Source: Bacillota bacterium
GTDB lineage: Bacteria; Bacillota; Clostridia; Peptostreptococcales; Anaerovoracaceae
Direction: 5' to 3'
Assembly: GCA_022770665.1 (NCBI GenBank)
Contig: JALEHL010000043.1
Coordinates: 1-56,360, forward strand
Length of the DNA stretch: 56,360 nucleotides
Position numbers and translations under genes: made by a program. The notes beneath the pieces were generated by a model. That model had not been told where the DNA came from and ran no database searches. It saw only the letters and a list, made by a program, of their open reading frames with translations. Below, in pieces: positions 9,031-17,832 of the stretch (position 1 is the first letter of the stretch; the number at the start of each line of letters is the position of its first letter).

Positions 9031-9285
9031 ATGACTAAATTGGTTGAAGCAATTGCGAAGTCACTGGTGGACAAGCCTGAAAATGTGGTTGTCACGGAGA
9101 CATCCACCCGTCAGGGAACTGTGATCGAGCTGAAGGTTGACCCCGATGACATGGGGAAGGTGATCGGCAAACAGGGCAGAATTGCGAAGGCGCTTCGTGT
9201 CGTTGTTAAGGCTGCCGCAACCAGAGAAAATAAAAAAGTGACTGTGGAGATCGTCAAGGACGGAGAGAACGCCGAAGAAGAGTAG
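9031..9285 (+). CDS. khpA: KH-domain RNA-binding protein KhpA (YlqC)
   Basis: 84 residues; ATG 9031 behind a GGAAGCGGTG region. It is a single type II KH domain with the GxxG loop as GKQG in KVIGKQGRIAKALR. KhpA pairs with KhpB/EloR in Gram-positive bacteria and helps set cell elongation and division by binding many RNAs. Its place between rpsP and rimM is the standard one. Confidence 0.95.
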   Translation: MTKLVEAIAKSLVDKPENVVVTETSTRQGTVIELKVDPDDMGKVIGKQGRIAKALRVVVKAAATRENKKVTVEIVKDGENAEEE

Positions 9286-9333
9286 GCGATCGGTGCCGGG
9301 CACATCGGGCGGTTTCAGATTGCAGCAGGAATT

Positions 9334-9375
9334 CAGGCACATGGTTTTACGGAAGTAAGATATGTGCCTGCTTTG
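9334..9375 (+). terminator. Hairpin between khpA and rimM
   Basis: CAGGCACAT (9334-9342) pairs perfectly with ATGTGCCTG (9362-9370) and is followed by a weak T-containing tract (CTTTGCTATT). It may be a partial terminator or processing site that lowers expression of rimM-trmD relative to the ribosomal genes. Confidence 0.5.
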
Positions 9376-9410
9376 CTATTACAGAAAATGCGAAAAGGAA
9401 AGTACAGCAT

Positions 9411-9962
9411 ATGGAAAAAATCAAAATCGGAAAAATCGTCAATGCCGTTGCCCTGCGGGGCGAAGTGAAGGTATACCATTATTCAGACTGCAAAGAGCGA
9501 TTTGCGGAGCTGGAGCGGGTTATCGTGGAGCGGGGCGGAAAAAGCCGGAACTATGAGATTGAAGCTGTTCGTTACCAGAAAGATATGGTCATTCTCAAGC
9601 TGAAAGGCGTGGATGACCGGAACGCCGCGGAAGCATTGAAGGAAAGTGATGTTCTGATCACGGAAGAGGACCTGAAGGATCTGCCGGAAGACACCTTCTA
9701 TGTGCGGGATCTGATCGGCTGCACCGTTTACGATATCGGCGCGGAGGACGGAGAAAACGGAGAAGAGCGGGAAATCGGCGTGGTGGAGGATGTGCTGCAG
9801 AACACGGCCCAGGATATCTATCAGGTCAGAACACCGGACGGGCGGAATGTGCTGATTCCTGCCGTGGGAGATTTCGTGAAGAAGGTTGATATCAGCGCAA
9901 AATCCATCCGCGTGGCGCTGATTCCAGGCATGCTGGATGACACGCAGGGAGTGCTGGCATGA
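9411..9962 (+). CDS. rimM: Ribosome maturation factor RimM
   Basis: 183 residues; ATG 9411 behind AAAGGAAAG. The N-terminal RimM beta-barrel (IKIGKIVNAVALRGEVKVYHYSD) is followed by a PRC-barrel half containing FYVRDLIGCTVYD and VLIPAVGDFVKKVD. It assists late 30S assembly around S19 and the 16S 3' domain. Its stop overlaps the trmD start (ATGA). Confidence 0.97.
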   Translation: MEKIKIGKIVNAVALRGEVKVYHYSDCKERFAELERVIVERGGKSRNYEIEAVRYQKDMVILKLKGVDDRNAAEALKESDVLITEEDLKDLPEDTFYVRDLIGCTVYDIGAEDGENGEEREIGVVEDVLQNTAQDIYQVRTPDGRNVLIPAVGDFVKKVDISAKSIRVALIPGMLDDTQGVLA

Positions 9963-10720
9963 AGATTCATATCCTTACCCTTTTCCCTGAAATGTTTGTT
10001 CCGGTAACGGAAGCCAGTATCCTCGGACGGGCCGGAGAGAAAGGCATACTGGATATCAGCCTGATCCAGATCCGGGATTTCAGCAGAGATAAACACAATA
10101 AGGCGGATGACACGCCTTTCGGCGGCGGTGTCGGCATGGTCATGCTGGCAGATCCGATCTTCGGCGCGCTCCGGTCCATCGGACCGGAGGAAGAGGTAAA
10201 GAAAAAAAGAATTCTCTATATGTCGCCCCGCGGGAAAATGCTGGATCAGCAGATGATCCGGTCGCTGGCGGAGCTGGATGAGATGGTGATCCTCTGCGGA
10301 CACTATGAAGGGGTGGATCAGCGCGTGCTGGATTACTGGAACATGGAGGAAGTCTCCATCGGCGACTATATTCTCACGGGAGGAGAACTGCCGGCCATGG
10401 TTCTGATTGATGCAGTAAGCCGGTTTATTCCCGGCGTACTGGGAACACAGGAATCGGCAGAGGATGAATCGATCTATTCGGGATTGCTGGAATGTGATCA
10501 GTACACGAAGCCCAGAGAGTATGCCGGCATGACGGTTCCTGAAGTTCTGTTTAACGGAAATCACAGACTGATTCATCTCTGGCAGCTGGAAAATGCACTC
10601 CGGCTGACCCGCGAGCGCAGACCGGATCTGCTGGAAAAGTGGCTCGGGGAGGATAGACAACTGACAAAACAGGAAAAGAAAATTCTGGATGAAATTCTGT
10701 CCGCAGAACGGTTGCCATAA
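9959..10720 (+). CDS. trmD: tRNA (guanine-N1-)-methyltransferase TrmD
   Basis: 253 residues, starting in a 4-base overlap with rimM. The SPOUT methyltransferase motifs are present: FGGGVGMVM, LCGHYEGVDQR and the SAM-binding knot GDYILTGGELPAMVLID. It makes m1G37 in tRNAs with G36 and so prevents +1 frameshifting. In most Firmicutes rplS (L19) follows immediately; here it does not. Confidence 0.98.
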   Translation: MKIHILTLFPEMFVPVTEASILGRAGEKGILDISLIQIRDFSRDKHNKADDTPFGGGVGMVMLADPIFGALRSIGPEEEVKKKRILYMSPRGKMLDQQMIRSLAELDEMVILCGHYEGVDQRVLDYWNMEEVSIGDYILTGGELPAMVLIDAVSRFIPGVLGTQESAEDESIYSGLLECDQYTKPREYAGMTVPEVLFNGNHRLIHLWQLENALRLTRERRPDLLEKWLGEDRQLTKQEKKILDEILSAERLP

Positions 10721-10748
10721 GCGGGTGTTTCGTGGTAAAATATCTATC

Positions 10749-11747
10749 ATGGAAAAGAAGAAAACAACGAAAGGAACACGGCGTACTGCAGTGATCTTTC
10801 TGCTGATTCTGGCGGCATTTTATGTGATTATCTATGTCGTTCCGCAGGTCTCCGATATTTTTGTCGAGACCTACAGTGCAGAGTATGGTACGCTGCAGAT
10901 AAAAGATGAAACGACCTGTCTGCTTGTGCGGACAGAAAAAACCTATACGGCACCGGCCGGAGGCGAGGTCAGCCGCGTGATCAGGCGCGGGAAACTGATG
11001 CGTGCCAGCGCACATATTGCGGATGTCGGACAGACGGCGTGCTATTCAGACATGCGGGGCATTGTCAGCTACTACTACGACGGTCTGGAGAATGTCTGTA
11101 CACCGGACACGATGGATAATCTGAAAAGCTCCGTGCTGGATCAGATACAGGACAGCAGTGAAAATAAGGTGAAAAGCGCTGCAGAAGGCACCGCGGCTGT
11201 CGGCGATATTCTTTTTAAAATTGTGGATAATCAGCAGTGGTACCTGGTCTGCTGGCTCGATCAGGATGCGGTGTCGCGGTACAGCGAAGGGACTGCTGTG
11301 ACAGTAGATTTTCAGGATGGAGAAACGGAAGAGGAAGATTCTCTCATAGAAATGAAAGTTTCTCAGGTGAAGAAACAGGGCGACCAGATCAGAATTATAC
11401 TGTCCTGCAACCAGTACTATAAAGATTTTGACCGGTACCGCACACGGAAGTGCACCCTGATCACATCCAATACCAGCGGGATCCTTCTGGAGACAGACAG
11501 CATTGTGGAAGAGGACGGACAGAAGGGTGTCTACGTTGTGGACAAGCTGGGCAATTATCACTTCACACCGATCCGCATTCTGGATCAGGATTCGTCTGTG
11601 ACGGTGGCAGAAAAGAATTATTTCTACGACCAGGAAGGAAAAGCAGTGGAAACCGTAAGCAATTACGATGAGATATTAAGACCGGGGGCAAAAGCAGAAG
11701 AAAATGAAAATGAAAATGAGGAGCCCCGGGCCGGTAAAGAGGAGTGA
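10749..11747 (+). CDS. HlyD-like membrane protein with lipoyl-type domain
   Basis: 332 residues from ATG 10749; the longer open frame lies inside the end of trmD. One membrane segment at residues 12-31 is followed by an extracytoplasmic part that looks like a HlyD/RND-adaptor-type barrel (YTAPAGGEVSRVIRRGKLMRAS) and ends in a Glu/Asn-rich tail. In clostridia, similar genes sit upstream of yggS-sepF, which suggests a cell-division or envelope role, but the function is not established. It is 28 bases from trmD and overlaps the yggS ribosome binding site. Confidence 0.75.
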   Translation: MEKKKTTKGTRRTAVIFLLILAAFYVIIYVVPQVSDIFVETYSAEYGTLQIKDETTCLLVRTEKTYTAPAGGEVSRVIRRGKLMRASAHIADVGQTACYSDMRGIVSYYYDGLENVCTPDTMDNLKSSVLDQIQDSSENKVKSAAEGTAAVGDILFKIVDNQQWYLVCWLDQDAVSRYSEGTAVTVDFQDGETEEEDSLIEMKVSQVKKQGDQIRIILSCNQYYKDFDRYRTRKCTLITSNTSGILLETDSIVEEDGQKGVYVVDKLGNYHFTPIRILDQDSSVTVAEKNYFYDQEGKAVETVSNYDEILRPGAKAEENENENEEPRAGKEE

Positions 11748-11752
11748 GTAGA

Positions 11753-12451
11753 ATGTCTATCAGAGAGAACATAGAGCACATTAACAGCCTGAAGGAAGAG
11801 GCGGCAGTCCGCAGCGGACGCAGCGGAGAGGATGTTCTGCTGGTGGCAGTCACCAAACTGCACACAGTGGAAGAGATCAATGAAGCGATCGACTGCGGAA
11901 TTACAGACATCGGAGAGAATAAAGTCCAGGAGATCATGGAAAAGTATGATCATGTGAAGCCGGTGCGCTGGCATCTGATCGGCCATCTGCAGACGAACAA
12001 GGTGAAGTACATCATCGATAAGGTATCCATGATCCACTCGGTGGATTCCCTGCATCTGGCGCAGGAGATCGACAAGCGTGCGGCACAGCACAATCTGACT
12101 ATGGATATCCTGATCCAGGTAAACTCCGCCAGAGAAGAAAGCAAATTCGGAATTACGACCGATGAGACGGAACAGCTGATCCATGATATTCTGGGTACCT
12201 GTCCTCATGTGCATATCCGCGGCCTGATGTGCATCGCGCCGTTTGAGGAAAATCCGGATGATGCGAGAGTCTACTTTGCAGAAGTGAAAAAACAGTACGA
12301 TGAGTTTGCGAAGATTTCGCATCCGAACCTCGACTTCCGTTATCTGTCGATGGGAATGTCCGGAGATTTTCAGGTGGCCATCGAGGAAGGATCCAATCTG
12401 GTCCGGGTTGGAACGGCTATTTTCGGTGCCAGAGATTATTCGAAAAAATAA
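11753..12451 (+). CDS. yggS: YggS-family PLP-binding protein
   Basis: 232 residues from ATG 11753, which has GAGGAG upstream; a GTG at 11744 is less well placed. It is a single fold-type III PLP barrel. The PLP lysine is Lys35 in VAVTKLH, and the family signatures HLIGHLQTNK and LSMGMSGDFQVAIEEGS are clear. YggS/PROSC proteins maintain PLP and keto-acid/amino-acid balance and have no known catalytic turnover. It is located upstream of sepF as in many Firmicutes and Actinobacteria. Confidence 0.96.
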   Translation: MSIRENIEHINSLKEEAAVRSGRSGEDVLLVAVTKLHTVEEINEAIDCGITDIGENKVQEIMEKYDHVKPVRWHLIGHLQTNKVKYIIDKVSMIHSVDSLHLAQEIDKRAAQHNLTMDILIQVNSAREESKFGITTDETEQLIHDILGTCPHVHIRGLMCIAPFEENPDDARVYFAEVKKQYDEFAKISHPNLDFRYLSMGMSGDFQVAIEEGSNLVRVGTAIFGARDYSKK

Positions 12452-12472
12452 AACAGGTGTGGGGAGGAAACT

Positions 12473-12985
12473 ATGAGTGCATTTGATTCATTGAAAAAAT
12501 TTATCGGGATTGAAGATGTGGAAGAGGAACCATCCGAAGAGGAAGTGCAGGCGGCGAAGGAAAAAATCATGCGGGATAATACCCGGGACAGCAGCTACGG
12601 CACGACTCCGAGAAAATCCTCTGCGGACTTCAGCAGACCGTCCGATGCAGCGAAAGCGGTGCCGATTGAACGCAGACTTTCTGTAGCCAGCACCAATGCA
12701 TTCAAGCTGGTGCTCATCGAGCCGAAGAGTTTCGACGAATGTCCGAAGCTGGTAGACGGATTGAAGGGACGTCGACCGATTATTATCAATCTGGAAAAAA
12801 TCGAGACGGAAACTGCAAAGAAAATCTTTGACTTCCTGAGCGGTGCAACTTACGCACTGAACGGAAGCGTGCAGAAAATTGCGAATAATATCTTCATTTT
12901 TGCACCGGAAAGCGTGGATATCACAGCGAGTCAGGAAGACCGGGGCGGCTTCGATTTCGGAGCCAGTAAAAGCCCGTGGAGATAA
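12473..12985 (+). CDS. sepF: Cell division protein SepF
   Basis: 170 residues; ATG 12473 behind GGGGAGGAA. The short N-terminal membrane-targeting helix (MSAFDSLKKFIGI) is followed by a Glu/Ser-rich linker and the C-terminal SepF domain (VLIEPKSFDECPKLVDGLKGRRPIIINL split across the core). SepF bundles FtsZ filaments and anchors them to the membrane. Confidence 0.96.
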   Translation: MSAFDSLKKFIGIEDVEEEPSEEEVQAAKEKIMRDNTRDSSYGTTPRKSSADFSRPSDAAKAVPIERRLSVASTNAFKLVLIEPKSFDECPKLVDGLKGRRPIIINLEKIETETAKKIFDFLSGATYALNGSVQKIANNIFIFAPESVDITASQEDRGGFDFGASKSPWR

Positions 12986-13001
12986 TGGAGGAATTTAATT
13001 T

Positions 13002-13274
13002 ATGAGATATGTTATCGCGCAGGCGATTTACTGGTTTGCGGAACTGCTTACCTTTCTGATGATTCTGCGTTGCATTTTCAGCTGGATCCGGCCGAATCCA
13101 TACGGGATTCTTGGAAAAATCAATGAATTTTCCATTCGGCTGACGGAACCGCTGGTCGCACCGTGCAGACAGCTGCTGAGCCGGTTTAATACAGGAATGT
13201 TTGACTTCTCTGTCATGCTGGCGTTTTTTCTGGTGCAGATCGCCGCAAATCTGATGATCCGAATCGTTCTTTAG
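13002..13274 (+). CDS. YggT-family membrane protein
   Basis: 90 residues with two membrane segments and the family motifs FSWIRPNPYG and LTEPLVAPCRQLL. The gene is 16 bases after sepF, behind a GGAGGAA. YggT (YlmG) proteins are linked to division-site and osmotic functions; the exact role is unsettled. Confidence 0.92.
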   Translation: MRYVIAQAIYWFAELLTFLMILRCIFSWIRPNPYGILGKINEFSIRLTEPLVAPCRQLLSRFNTGMFDFSVMLAFFLVQIAANLMIRIVL

Positions 13275-13290
13275 GGGGAAAGAAACAGAA

Positions 13291-13962
13291 ATGATTACAC
13301 CAACTGATATTGAAAATAAAGTTTTTTCGAGAGGCGTTAGAGGCTATAAGGAAGATGAAGTGGATGAGTTCCTGGATCTGATCATTCTGGATCTGGAGAA
13401 GCTACTGAAAGAAAACCGTCAGCTGAAGCTGGAGCTGGAAAAGGCGCAGGGGCAGGTGGATCGCCACGTATCCACAGAGGGATCAGTTTATGAAACGCTG
13501 GAAGCCGCAAAAGCGCTGATGAATGACATTGCGGCAAGTGCGGAACGCCGTGCGCAGGTCATTCTGAAAGATGCGGAGCTGGAGGCGGCACTGATCACCA
13601 GAGAGGCGAAAGAGTCAATCGGACGTCTGACGGATGAGGAAAACAGGCTGCGCAGAAGTGTGGAGCGCCTGCGGGAAAAATATCGTCAGATTCTGGAACT
13701 GGAGATGGAGCGGATCGATGGAATCGGCGCCGACCTGTTTGAGCAGATTGAAGGAGATTTCCTGCCAGCTTCCATCGCAGGTCTGGATGAAGCAAAAAAA
13801 ACAGAAGAAAAAGCATCTGCCGCAGATACCCGTGTCGTTCCGTCGGTAACGGAGCGGACTGTGGCGGCCGGAAAGACCGGGCAGACGGGACAGACGGAGG
13901 AGGAAGCGGCTGCACCGGAAGCGCAGAAGGATCTGACAAAAACCATTGTAAACATCAAATAA
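13291..13962 (+). CDS. divIVA: DivIVA-domain protein
   Basis: 223 residues. The conserved N-terminus MITPTDIENKVFSRGVRGY, with the Phe/Arg membrane-insertion loop, is followed by coiled coils (about 28-70 and 100-160). The tail is Ala/Glu/Thr-rich and low in complexity. DivIVA senses negative membrane curvature and recruits division and polar proteins. The order yggT-divIVA-lspA is typical. Confidence 0.93.
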   Translation: MITPTDIENKVFSRGVRGYKEDEVDEFLDLIILDLEKLLKENRQLKLELEKAQGQVDRHVSTEGSVYETLEAAKALMNDIAASAERRAQVILKDAELEAALITREAKESIGRLTDEENRLRRSVERLREKYRQILELEMERIDGIGADLFEQIEGDFLPASIAGLDEAKKTEEKASAADTRVVPSVTERTVAAGKTGQTGQTEEEAAAPEAQKDLTKTIVNIK

Positions 13963-13981
13963 AGGGGAATTTTCGGAAAAA

Positions 13982-14503
13982 ATGAAAAGAGCAAGGTATG
14001 TACTCATTGCGGGTATTCTGCTGCTGGATCAGATCGTGAAGTGGCTGGTTCGGCGCAGCATGTATGTGGGAGAATCCATTCCGGTGATTCAGGGTGTGTT
14101 ACACCTGACCTATGTTCGTAATACCGGCGCAGCTTTCAACCTGTTTGAAGGCATGTCTTTCTTTCTGCAGATTGTCACATTTTTTGCGCTGATTTTTGCA
14201 GTGTGGTTTATGGAAAAGCATCTGCAGCGCCACTGGTCTCTGCTGCTGTCTCTGATCCTGATTATTTCCGGCGGAGCCGGGAATCTGATAGACCGTGCAG
14301 CACTGGGATATGTGACGGATCTGTTTGACTTCCGTCTCATCACGTTCCCTGTATTTAATGTGGCGGATATTGCGATCTGCGTCGGATGTTTCTTTCTTAT
14401 TCTGTACACCTTTCTCTTTGACCGGACCGCAGGAGAAACAGAGCCCGATGAGAAACGGAACGGTGAAAAAGTCCGGAGGGAGCACCGAAATGAGCAAGGA
14501 TGA
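13982..14503 (+). CDS. lspA: Lipoprotein signal peptidase LspA
   Basis: 173 residues with four membrane segments. The catalytic aspartates are Asp104 in GGAGNLIDR and Asp129 in FNVADIAI; the NTGAAF motif is at 47-52. It cleaves prolipoprotein signal peptides after diacylglyceryl transfer. The C-terminal 25 residues are charged and cytoplasmic. The 3' end overlaps rluD by 14 bases. Confidence 0.97.
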   Translation: MKRARYVLIAGILLLDQIVKWLVRRSMYVGESIPVIQGVLHLTYVRNTGAAFNLFEGMSFFLQIVTFFALIFAVWFMEKHLQRHWSLLLSLILIISGGAGNLIDRAALGYVTDLFDFRLITFPVFNVADIAICVGCFFLILYTFLFDRTAGETEPDEKRNGEKVRREHRNEQG

Positions 14504-15419
14504 AAAGTATACATTTCTTATGGAGGAAGAAAGCAGCGGTATCAGGATCGACCGGGTGCTTTCTTTGCTATTGGAGGAAAGTTCCCGCAGCTATATTCAG
14601 AAGCTGATTGAAAAAGGGAATGTCACGGTGGACGGCCACGTCTGCACATCAAAAAAATACAAGCTGTCTGCCGGACAGCAGGTGGAGCTGATTATGCCGG
14701 AGCCGCAGGCCCTTTCAGTGGAACCGGAGGATATTCCGCTGGATATCGTTTATGAGGATGAGGATGTTCTGGTCGTAAACAAGCCGCGGGGCATGGTTGT
14801 TCATCCGGCAGCGGGGAATTACAGCGGAACGCTGGTGAATGCGGTGCTGCACCACTGCGGGGACAGGCTGTCCTCCATCAACGGTGTCATTCGGCCCGGC
14901 ATCGTTCATAGAATTGACAAGGATACCAGCGGGCTTCTGATGATTGCAAAAAACAACATGGCGCATGAGTCTCTGTCCGCACAGCTGGCAGAACATTCGA
15001 TCACCCGGCGCTACACCGCGCTGGTGTATCACAACCTGACGGAAGATGAGGGAACCGTGGATGCTCCCATCGGCCGGGACCCGAAAAACCGGCTGCGCAT
15101 GGCTGTGACAAGCCAGAATGCCAAACGAGCGGTGACACACTGGAAAGTCCTGGAGCGATATGGGAAATACACGCTGGTGGAAGCCCGTCTGGAGACGGGA
15201 AGAACGCATCAGATCCGCGTGCATATGGCTTATATCCATCATCCGCTGGTAGGGGATATGGTCTATGGGCCGAAGAAGCAGCCGCTGACAGAGGATGGAC
15301 AGATGCTGCATGCCCGTGTTCTGGGATTTGTTCACCCGAGAACCGGTGAATATATGGAATTTGAGCGGCCGCTGCCTTCGGATTTTCAGGCAGTGCTGCA
15401 GAAAGTGAGGAATCCGTAA
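14490..15419 (+). CDS. rluD: RluA/RluD-family pseudouridine synthase
   Basis: 309 residues from ATG 14490, preceded by GGAGGG; the longer open frame is just the lspA gene in another frame. An S4 RNA-binding domain (about 17-75) precedes the catalytic domain with HRIDKDTSG (140-148), Asp143 being the catalytic residue. It probably modifies 23S rRNA helix 69 positions (RluD type), but RluC-like specificity cannot be excluded. Confidence 0.93.
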   Translation: MSKDEKYTFLMEEESSGIRIDRVLSLLLEESSRSYIQKLIEKGNVTVDGHVCTSKKYKLSAGQQVELIMPEPQALSVEPEDIPLDIVYEDEDVLVVNKPRGMVVHPAAGNYSGTLVNAVLHHCGDRLSSINGVIRPGIVHRIDKDTSGLLMIAKNNMAHESLSAQLAEHSITRRYTALVYHNLTEDEGTVDAPIGRDPKNRLRMAVTSQNAKRAVTHWKVLERYGKYTLVEARLETGRTHQIRVHMAYIHHPLVGDMVYGPKKQPLTEDGQMLHARVLGFVHPRTGEYMEFERPLPSDFQAVLQKVRNP

Positions 15420-16181
15420 ATGGCAAAACGCACATTAAAGCCAGGTGCCCTTCTCTGCCCGGTACCTGTGGTCATGGTCAGCTGCGGCAATCTGGAGGAA
15501 AAGAATATTATTACCATTGCATGGACCGGCATTATCAATTCTGATCCGCCGCTGACGTATGTTTCCGTCCGCAAATCCCGTTACTCTCACCATCTCATCG
15601 AGGAAAGCGGGGAATTTGTCATCAATCTGACCACGGAAGCAATGGCTTATGCTGCCGATTACTGCGGCGTGAAGTCAGGCCGCGACGTGGATAAGTTCGA
15701 GGAACTTCATCTGACGCCGGAACCGGGAGAACAGGTTCACTGTCCGATGATTGCAGAATCGCCGGTGAACCTGGAATGTAAAGTGAGAGAAGTGCATTCC
15801 TATCCAACCCACGATATGTTTGTCGCCGAGATCGTGGCGGTTCATGTGGACGAAGCCGCGTTTGACGAGAGGGGCAGAATGCCCCTGGAAAATCTGGGGA
15901 TGCTGACCTATGTCCACGGCCAGTATCTGGGCGTGAAAAAACACAGTCTGGGCCGCTTCGGTTTCTCGGTCATGAAGCCGAAGACCCGGAAACGCATCAA
16001 CCGGGAACAGCATCAGGAACGGATCGAAAAGAACCGTTCCGCACGATCTGACCGTTCCAACCGCGCTGACCGCCGGGCCCGCGGGAATTCTCCGAATCGG
16101 TCTGTCGGCGGCAGTCGGCCTTCCGGTGCGGGAAACGGAAAGCAAAAAAAATCCGAAGTAACAAGAAGTAAAAAGAAGTAA
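15420..16181 (+). CDS. Flavin reductase family protein with Arg/Lys-rich tail
   Basis: 253 residues, starting directly after the rluD stop. Residues about 8-175 match the FMN-binding flavin-reductase-like split barrel (CPVPVVMVSCG, ITIAWTGIINSDPPLTYVSVRKSRYSHHLI). Such proteins reduce or carry FMN. Residues about 185-253 form a very basic, Ser/Arg/Asn-rich, low-complexity tail that is not part of the family core and might bind nucleic acid. Coupling to rluD suggests it is the last gene of the long operon. Confidence 0.85.
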   Translation: MAKRTLKPGALLCPVPVVMVSCGNLEEKNIITIAWTGIINSDPPLTYVSVRKSRYSHHLIEESGEFVINLTTEAMAYAADYCGVKSGRDVDKFEELHLTPEPGEQVHCPMIAESPVNLECKVREVHSYPTHDMFVAEIVAVHVDEAAFDERGRMPLENLGMLTYVHGQYLGVKKHSLGRFGFSVMKPKTRKRINREQHQERIEKNRSARSDRSNRADRRARGNSPNRSVGGSRPSGAGNGKQKKSEVTRSKKK

Positions 16182-16300
16182 AAAACAGAAAGAATAAGGT
16201 GCCGGATGAGAAATCGGGTCTGCCTGGAAAAGCATGCACGGTTACATTATTTGAATGAAGTGGATATGCATACGCCCGTTGTTTACTCCTGATCAGTATG

Positions 16301-16327
16301 CCTGCCGACCACATGACCGGCAGGTTT
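16301..16327 (+). terminator. Short hairpin at convergent gene ends
   Basis: CCTGCCG (16301-16307) pairs with CGGCAGG (16318-16324) followed by TTT. It separates the plus-strand operon from the convergent minus-strand small gene. Confidence 0.55.
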
Positions 16328-16342
16328 CAAAAAGTGATAGCG

Positions 16343-16510
16343 TTATGACGATGGAAAACCGGCTTTGATCCGTTCAATGCAGTCCTGACAGATGAAGCCG
16401 CTCTTAAATGGAATGCTGCGGCTGATGTTGCCGCAGAGGGAGCAGCAGTGAGTTATGCGGCGGACCTGTCCGTCCGCTGCGCATCCATACAGATGGTTTC
16501 TATGATTCAT
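16343..16510 (-). CDS. Gin/CsfB-like small zinc protein
   Basis: 55 residues from ATG 16510, preceded by AGAGGTG. Two CxxC pairs (Cys23/Cys26 and Cys41/Cys44) with the spacing and context CSLCGN...SGFICQDCIERI closely resemble the Gin (anti-sigma-G, CsfB) family of sporulating Firmicutes. In Bacillus this protein inhibits sigma-G and sigma-E during sporulation. The N-terminal 20 residues are unlike Gin, so this is a family-level suggestion. It is monocistronic. Confidence 0.65.
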   Translation of the reverse strand: MNHRNHLYGCAADGQVRRITHCCSLCGNISRSIPFKSGFICQDCIERIKAGFPSS

Positions 16511-16701
16511 ACCGACACCTCTTCTTTCTGTTTCTTTCTGCGGAAGCGAAACGCCTCCACAGTGAAGCCGGTTCCTTCGCACAAACTAATCATAATCCAG
16601 ATTCCGTACGAATAAAAGAAAAATTTTCAAAAATGTAATATTTTAGGGATTTTTTGTCGTTTTTTAGGGAGTTTTTGTAAATGGAATATACTGGAACGCT
16701 G

Positions 16702-16707
16702 TATAAT
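16702..16707 (+). promoter_or_regulatory. Isolated TATAAT in gene-free stretch 16511-16768
   Basis: TATAAT at 16702-16707 has no good -35 and no gene downstream on the plus strand. The surrounding 250 bases are T-rich, with two copies of TTTTAGGGA/GTTTTTGT near 16642-16678. No gene is seen here. Confidence 0.25.
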
Positions 16708-16768
16708 CGAAACGCAGAAAAGCCAGAAGGGCGCGCAGGTGGAAGCGCGTCTGCTGCAGACAGCGGCT

Positions 16769-17671
16769 TTACCGTCCTTTCATGCCGAAAATCACCAGGC
16801 TGGCGATGATGATCAGTCCGCCGACGATGGTGGACAGGGACGGAACTTCCCCCAGCATGGCGAACCCCATGGCGGTGGAGAGCAGAGGCGTGAGAAACTG
16901 GTAGTTGGTCACATCGCTGGTCTTTTCAGCCAGGGAAAAGGCACGGCTCCACAGCAGATATGCGGTGGCACTTGGCATGGCACCCAGATAGACCGCCGCC
17001 AGCAAGGCCGGAAAGCAGGAGGACACAGCCTGCCCGATCTGCGACAGGGTCTGGGGCAGGAAGAACAGAAGAAGCAGCGCACCGCAGACCATGCTCCATG
17101 TGACGGTTTCTACCGCAGTGTAGCCCATAGAAAGGAGCTTCCGGTTCAGCAGATTATATCCGCAAAAAACAATGGCTGCACCGATCATGAACAGCAGTCC
17201 GCTGCCGATGGTGATTTCGCTGCCGCTGATGCCGCTACCTGTGATGTCGGACAAAAGCAGGACTGCCACACCGGAAAATGCTGCCGCAATGGCGCACCAC
17301 CCTGCCGGACGGATTTTTTCCCGATAGAGGAGGGAGGCACCCACGGCTGTCAGCACCGGTGTGGCGGCGATGATCAGACTGGCCACGGCAGAGTTCAGGG
17401 TCAGCATGCCTGTGTTGAAAAACAGCATATACAGCGTAAATCCAAGACCGCCCGACAGAAGAAACAGCAGAATGTGGGCGGGCTTTTTTGGTTTCTGCAG
17501 GTGGTTTTTCCAGCCGATTCCCAGCAAAATTGATGCGGCCAGGGTGCAGCGGAATAGCCCCAGCGCGTTGGGTGTGAAGGCCTGGGCGGCGATTTTTGTG
17601 ATGGGGAATGCCGAGGACCAGAGGAAGACGGTGGTCATGGCAAGCAGTGCGGATCTGGTAGATGATTTCAT
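16769..17671 (-). CDS. EamA/DMT-superfamily transporter
   Basis: 300 residues; ATG 17671 behind AGGAGGC. Ten hydrophobic segments fall into two EamA repeats (TTVFLWSSAFPITK at the N-terminus; SMGYTAVETVTWSM in the second half). DMT permeases move metabolites such as amino acids across the cytoplasmic membrane; the substrate cannot be read from sequence. It is transcribed alone, divergent from the two-component genes. Confidence 0.9.
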   Translation of the reverse strand: MKSSTRSALLAMTTVFLWSSAFPITKIAAQAFTPNALGLFRCTLAASILLGIGWKNHLQKPKKPAHILLFLLSGGLGFTLYMLFFNTGMLTLNSAVASLIIAATPVLTAVGASLLYREKIRPAGWCAIAAAFSGVAVLLLSDITGSGISGSEITIGSGLLFMIGAAIVFCGYNLLNRKLLSMGYTAVETVTWSMVCGALLLLFFLPQTLSQIGQAVSSCFPALLAAVYLGAMPSATAYLLWSRAFSLAEKTSDVTNYQFLTPLLSTAMGFAMLGEVPSLSTIVGGLIIIASLVIFGMKGR

Positions 17672-17832
17672 GGCTTGGTGCCTCCTTACGGTTTTCCTGG
17701 AGAGTAGTGTATCACAATTCGGCGGATTTTGGAAGAAAATTTCCCGCTTTGTCAGATTACATGATAGAATAGAAACAGAGCCGGAAAAATATGATTTTGC
17801 AATTTATGATGAAAGAAGGAAAGAAAAAGACT

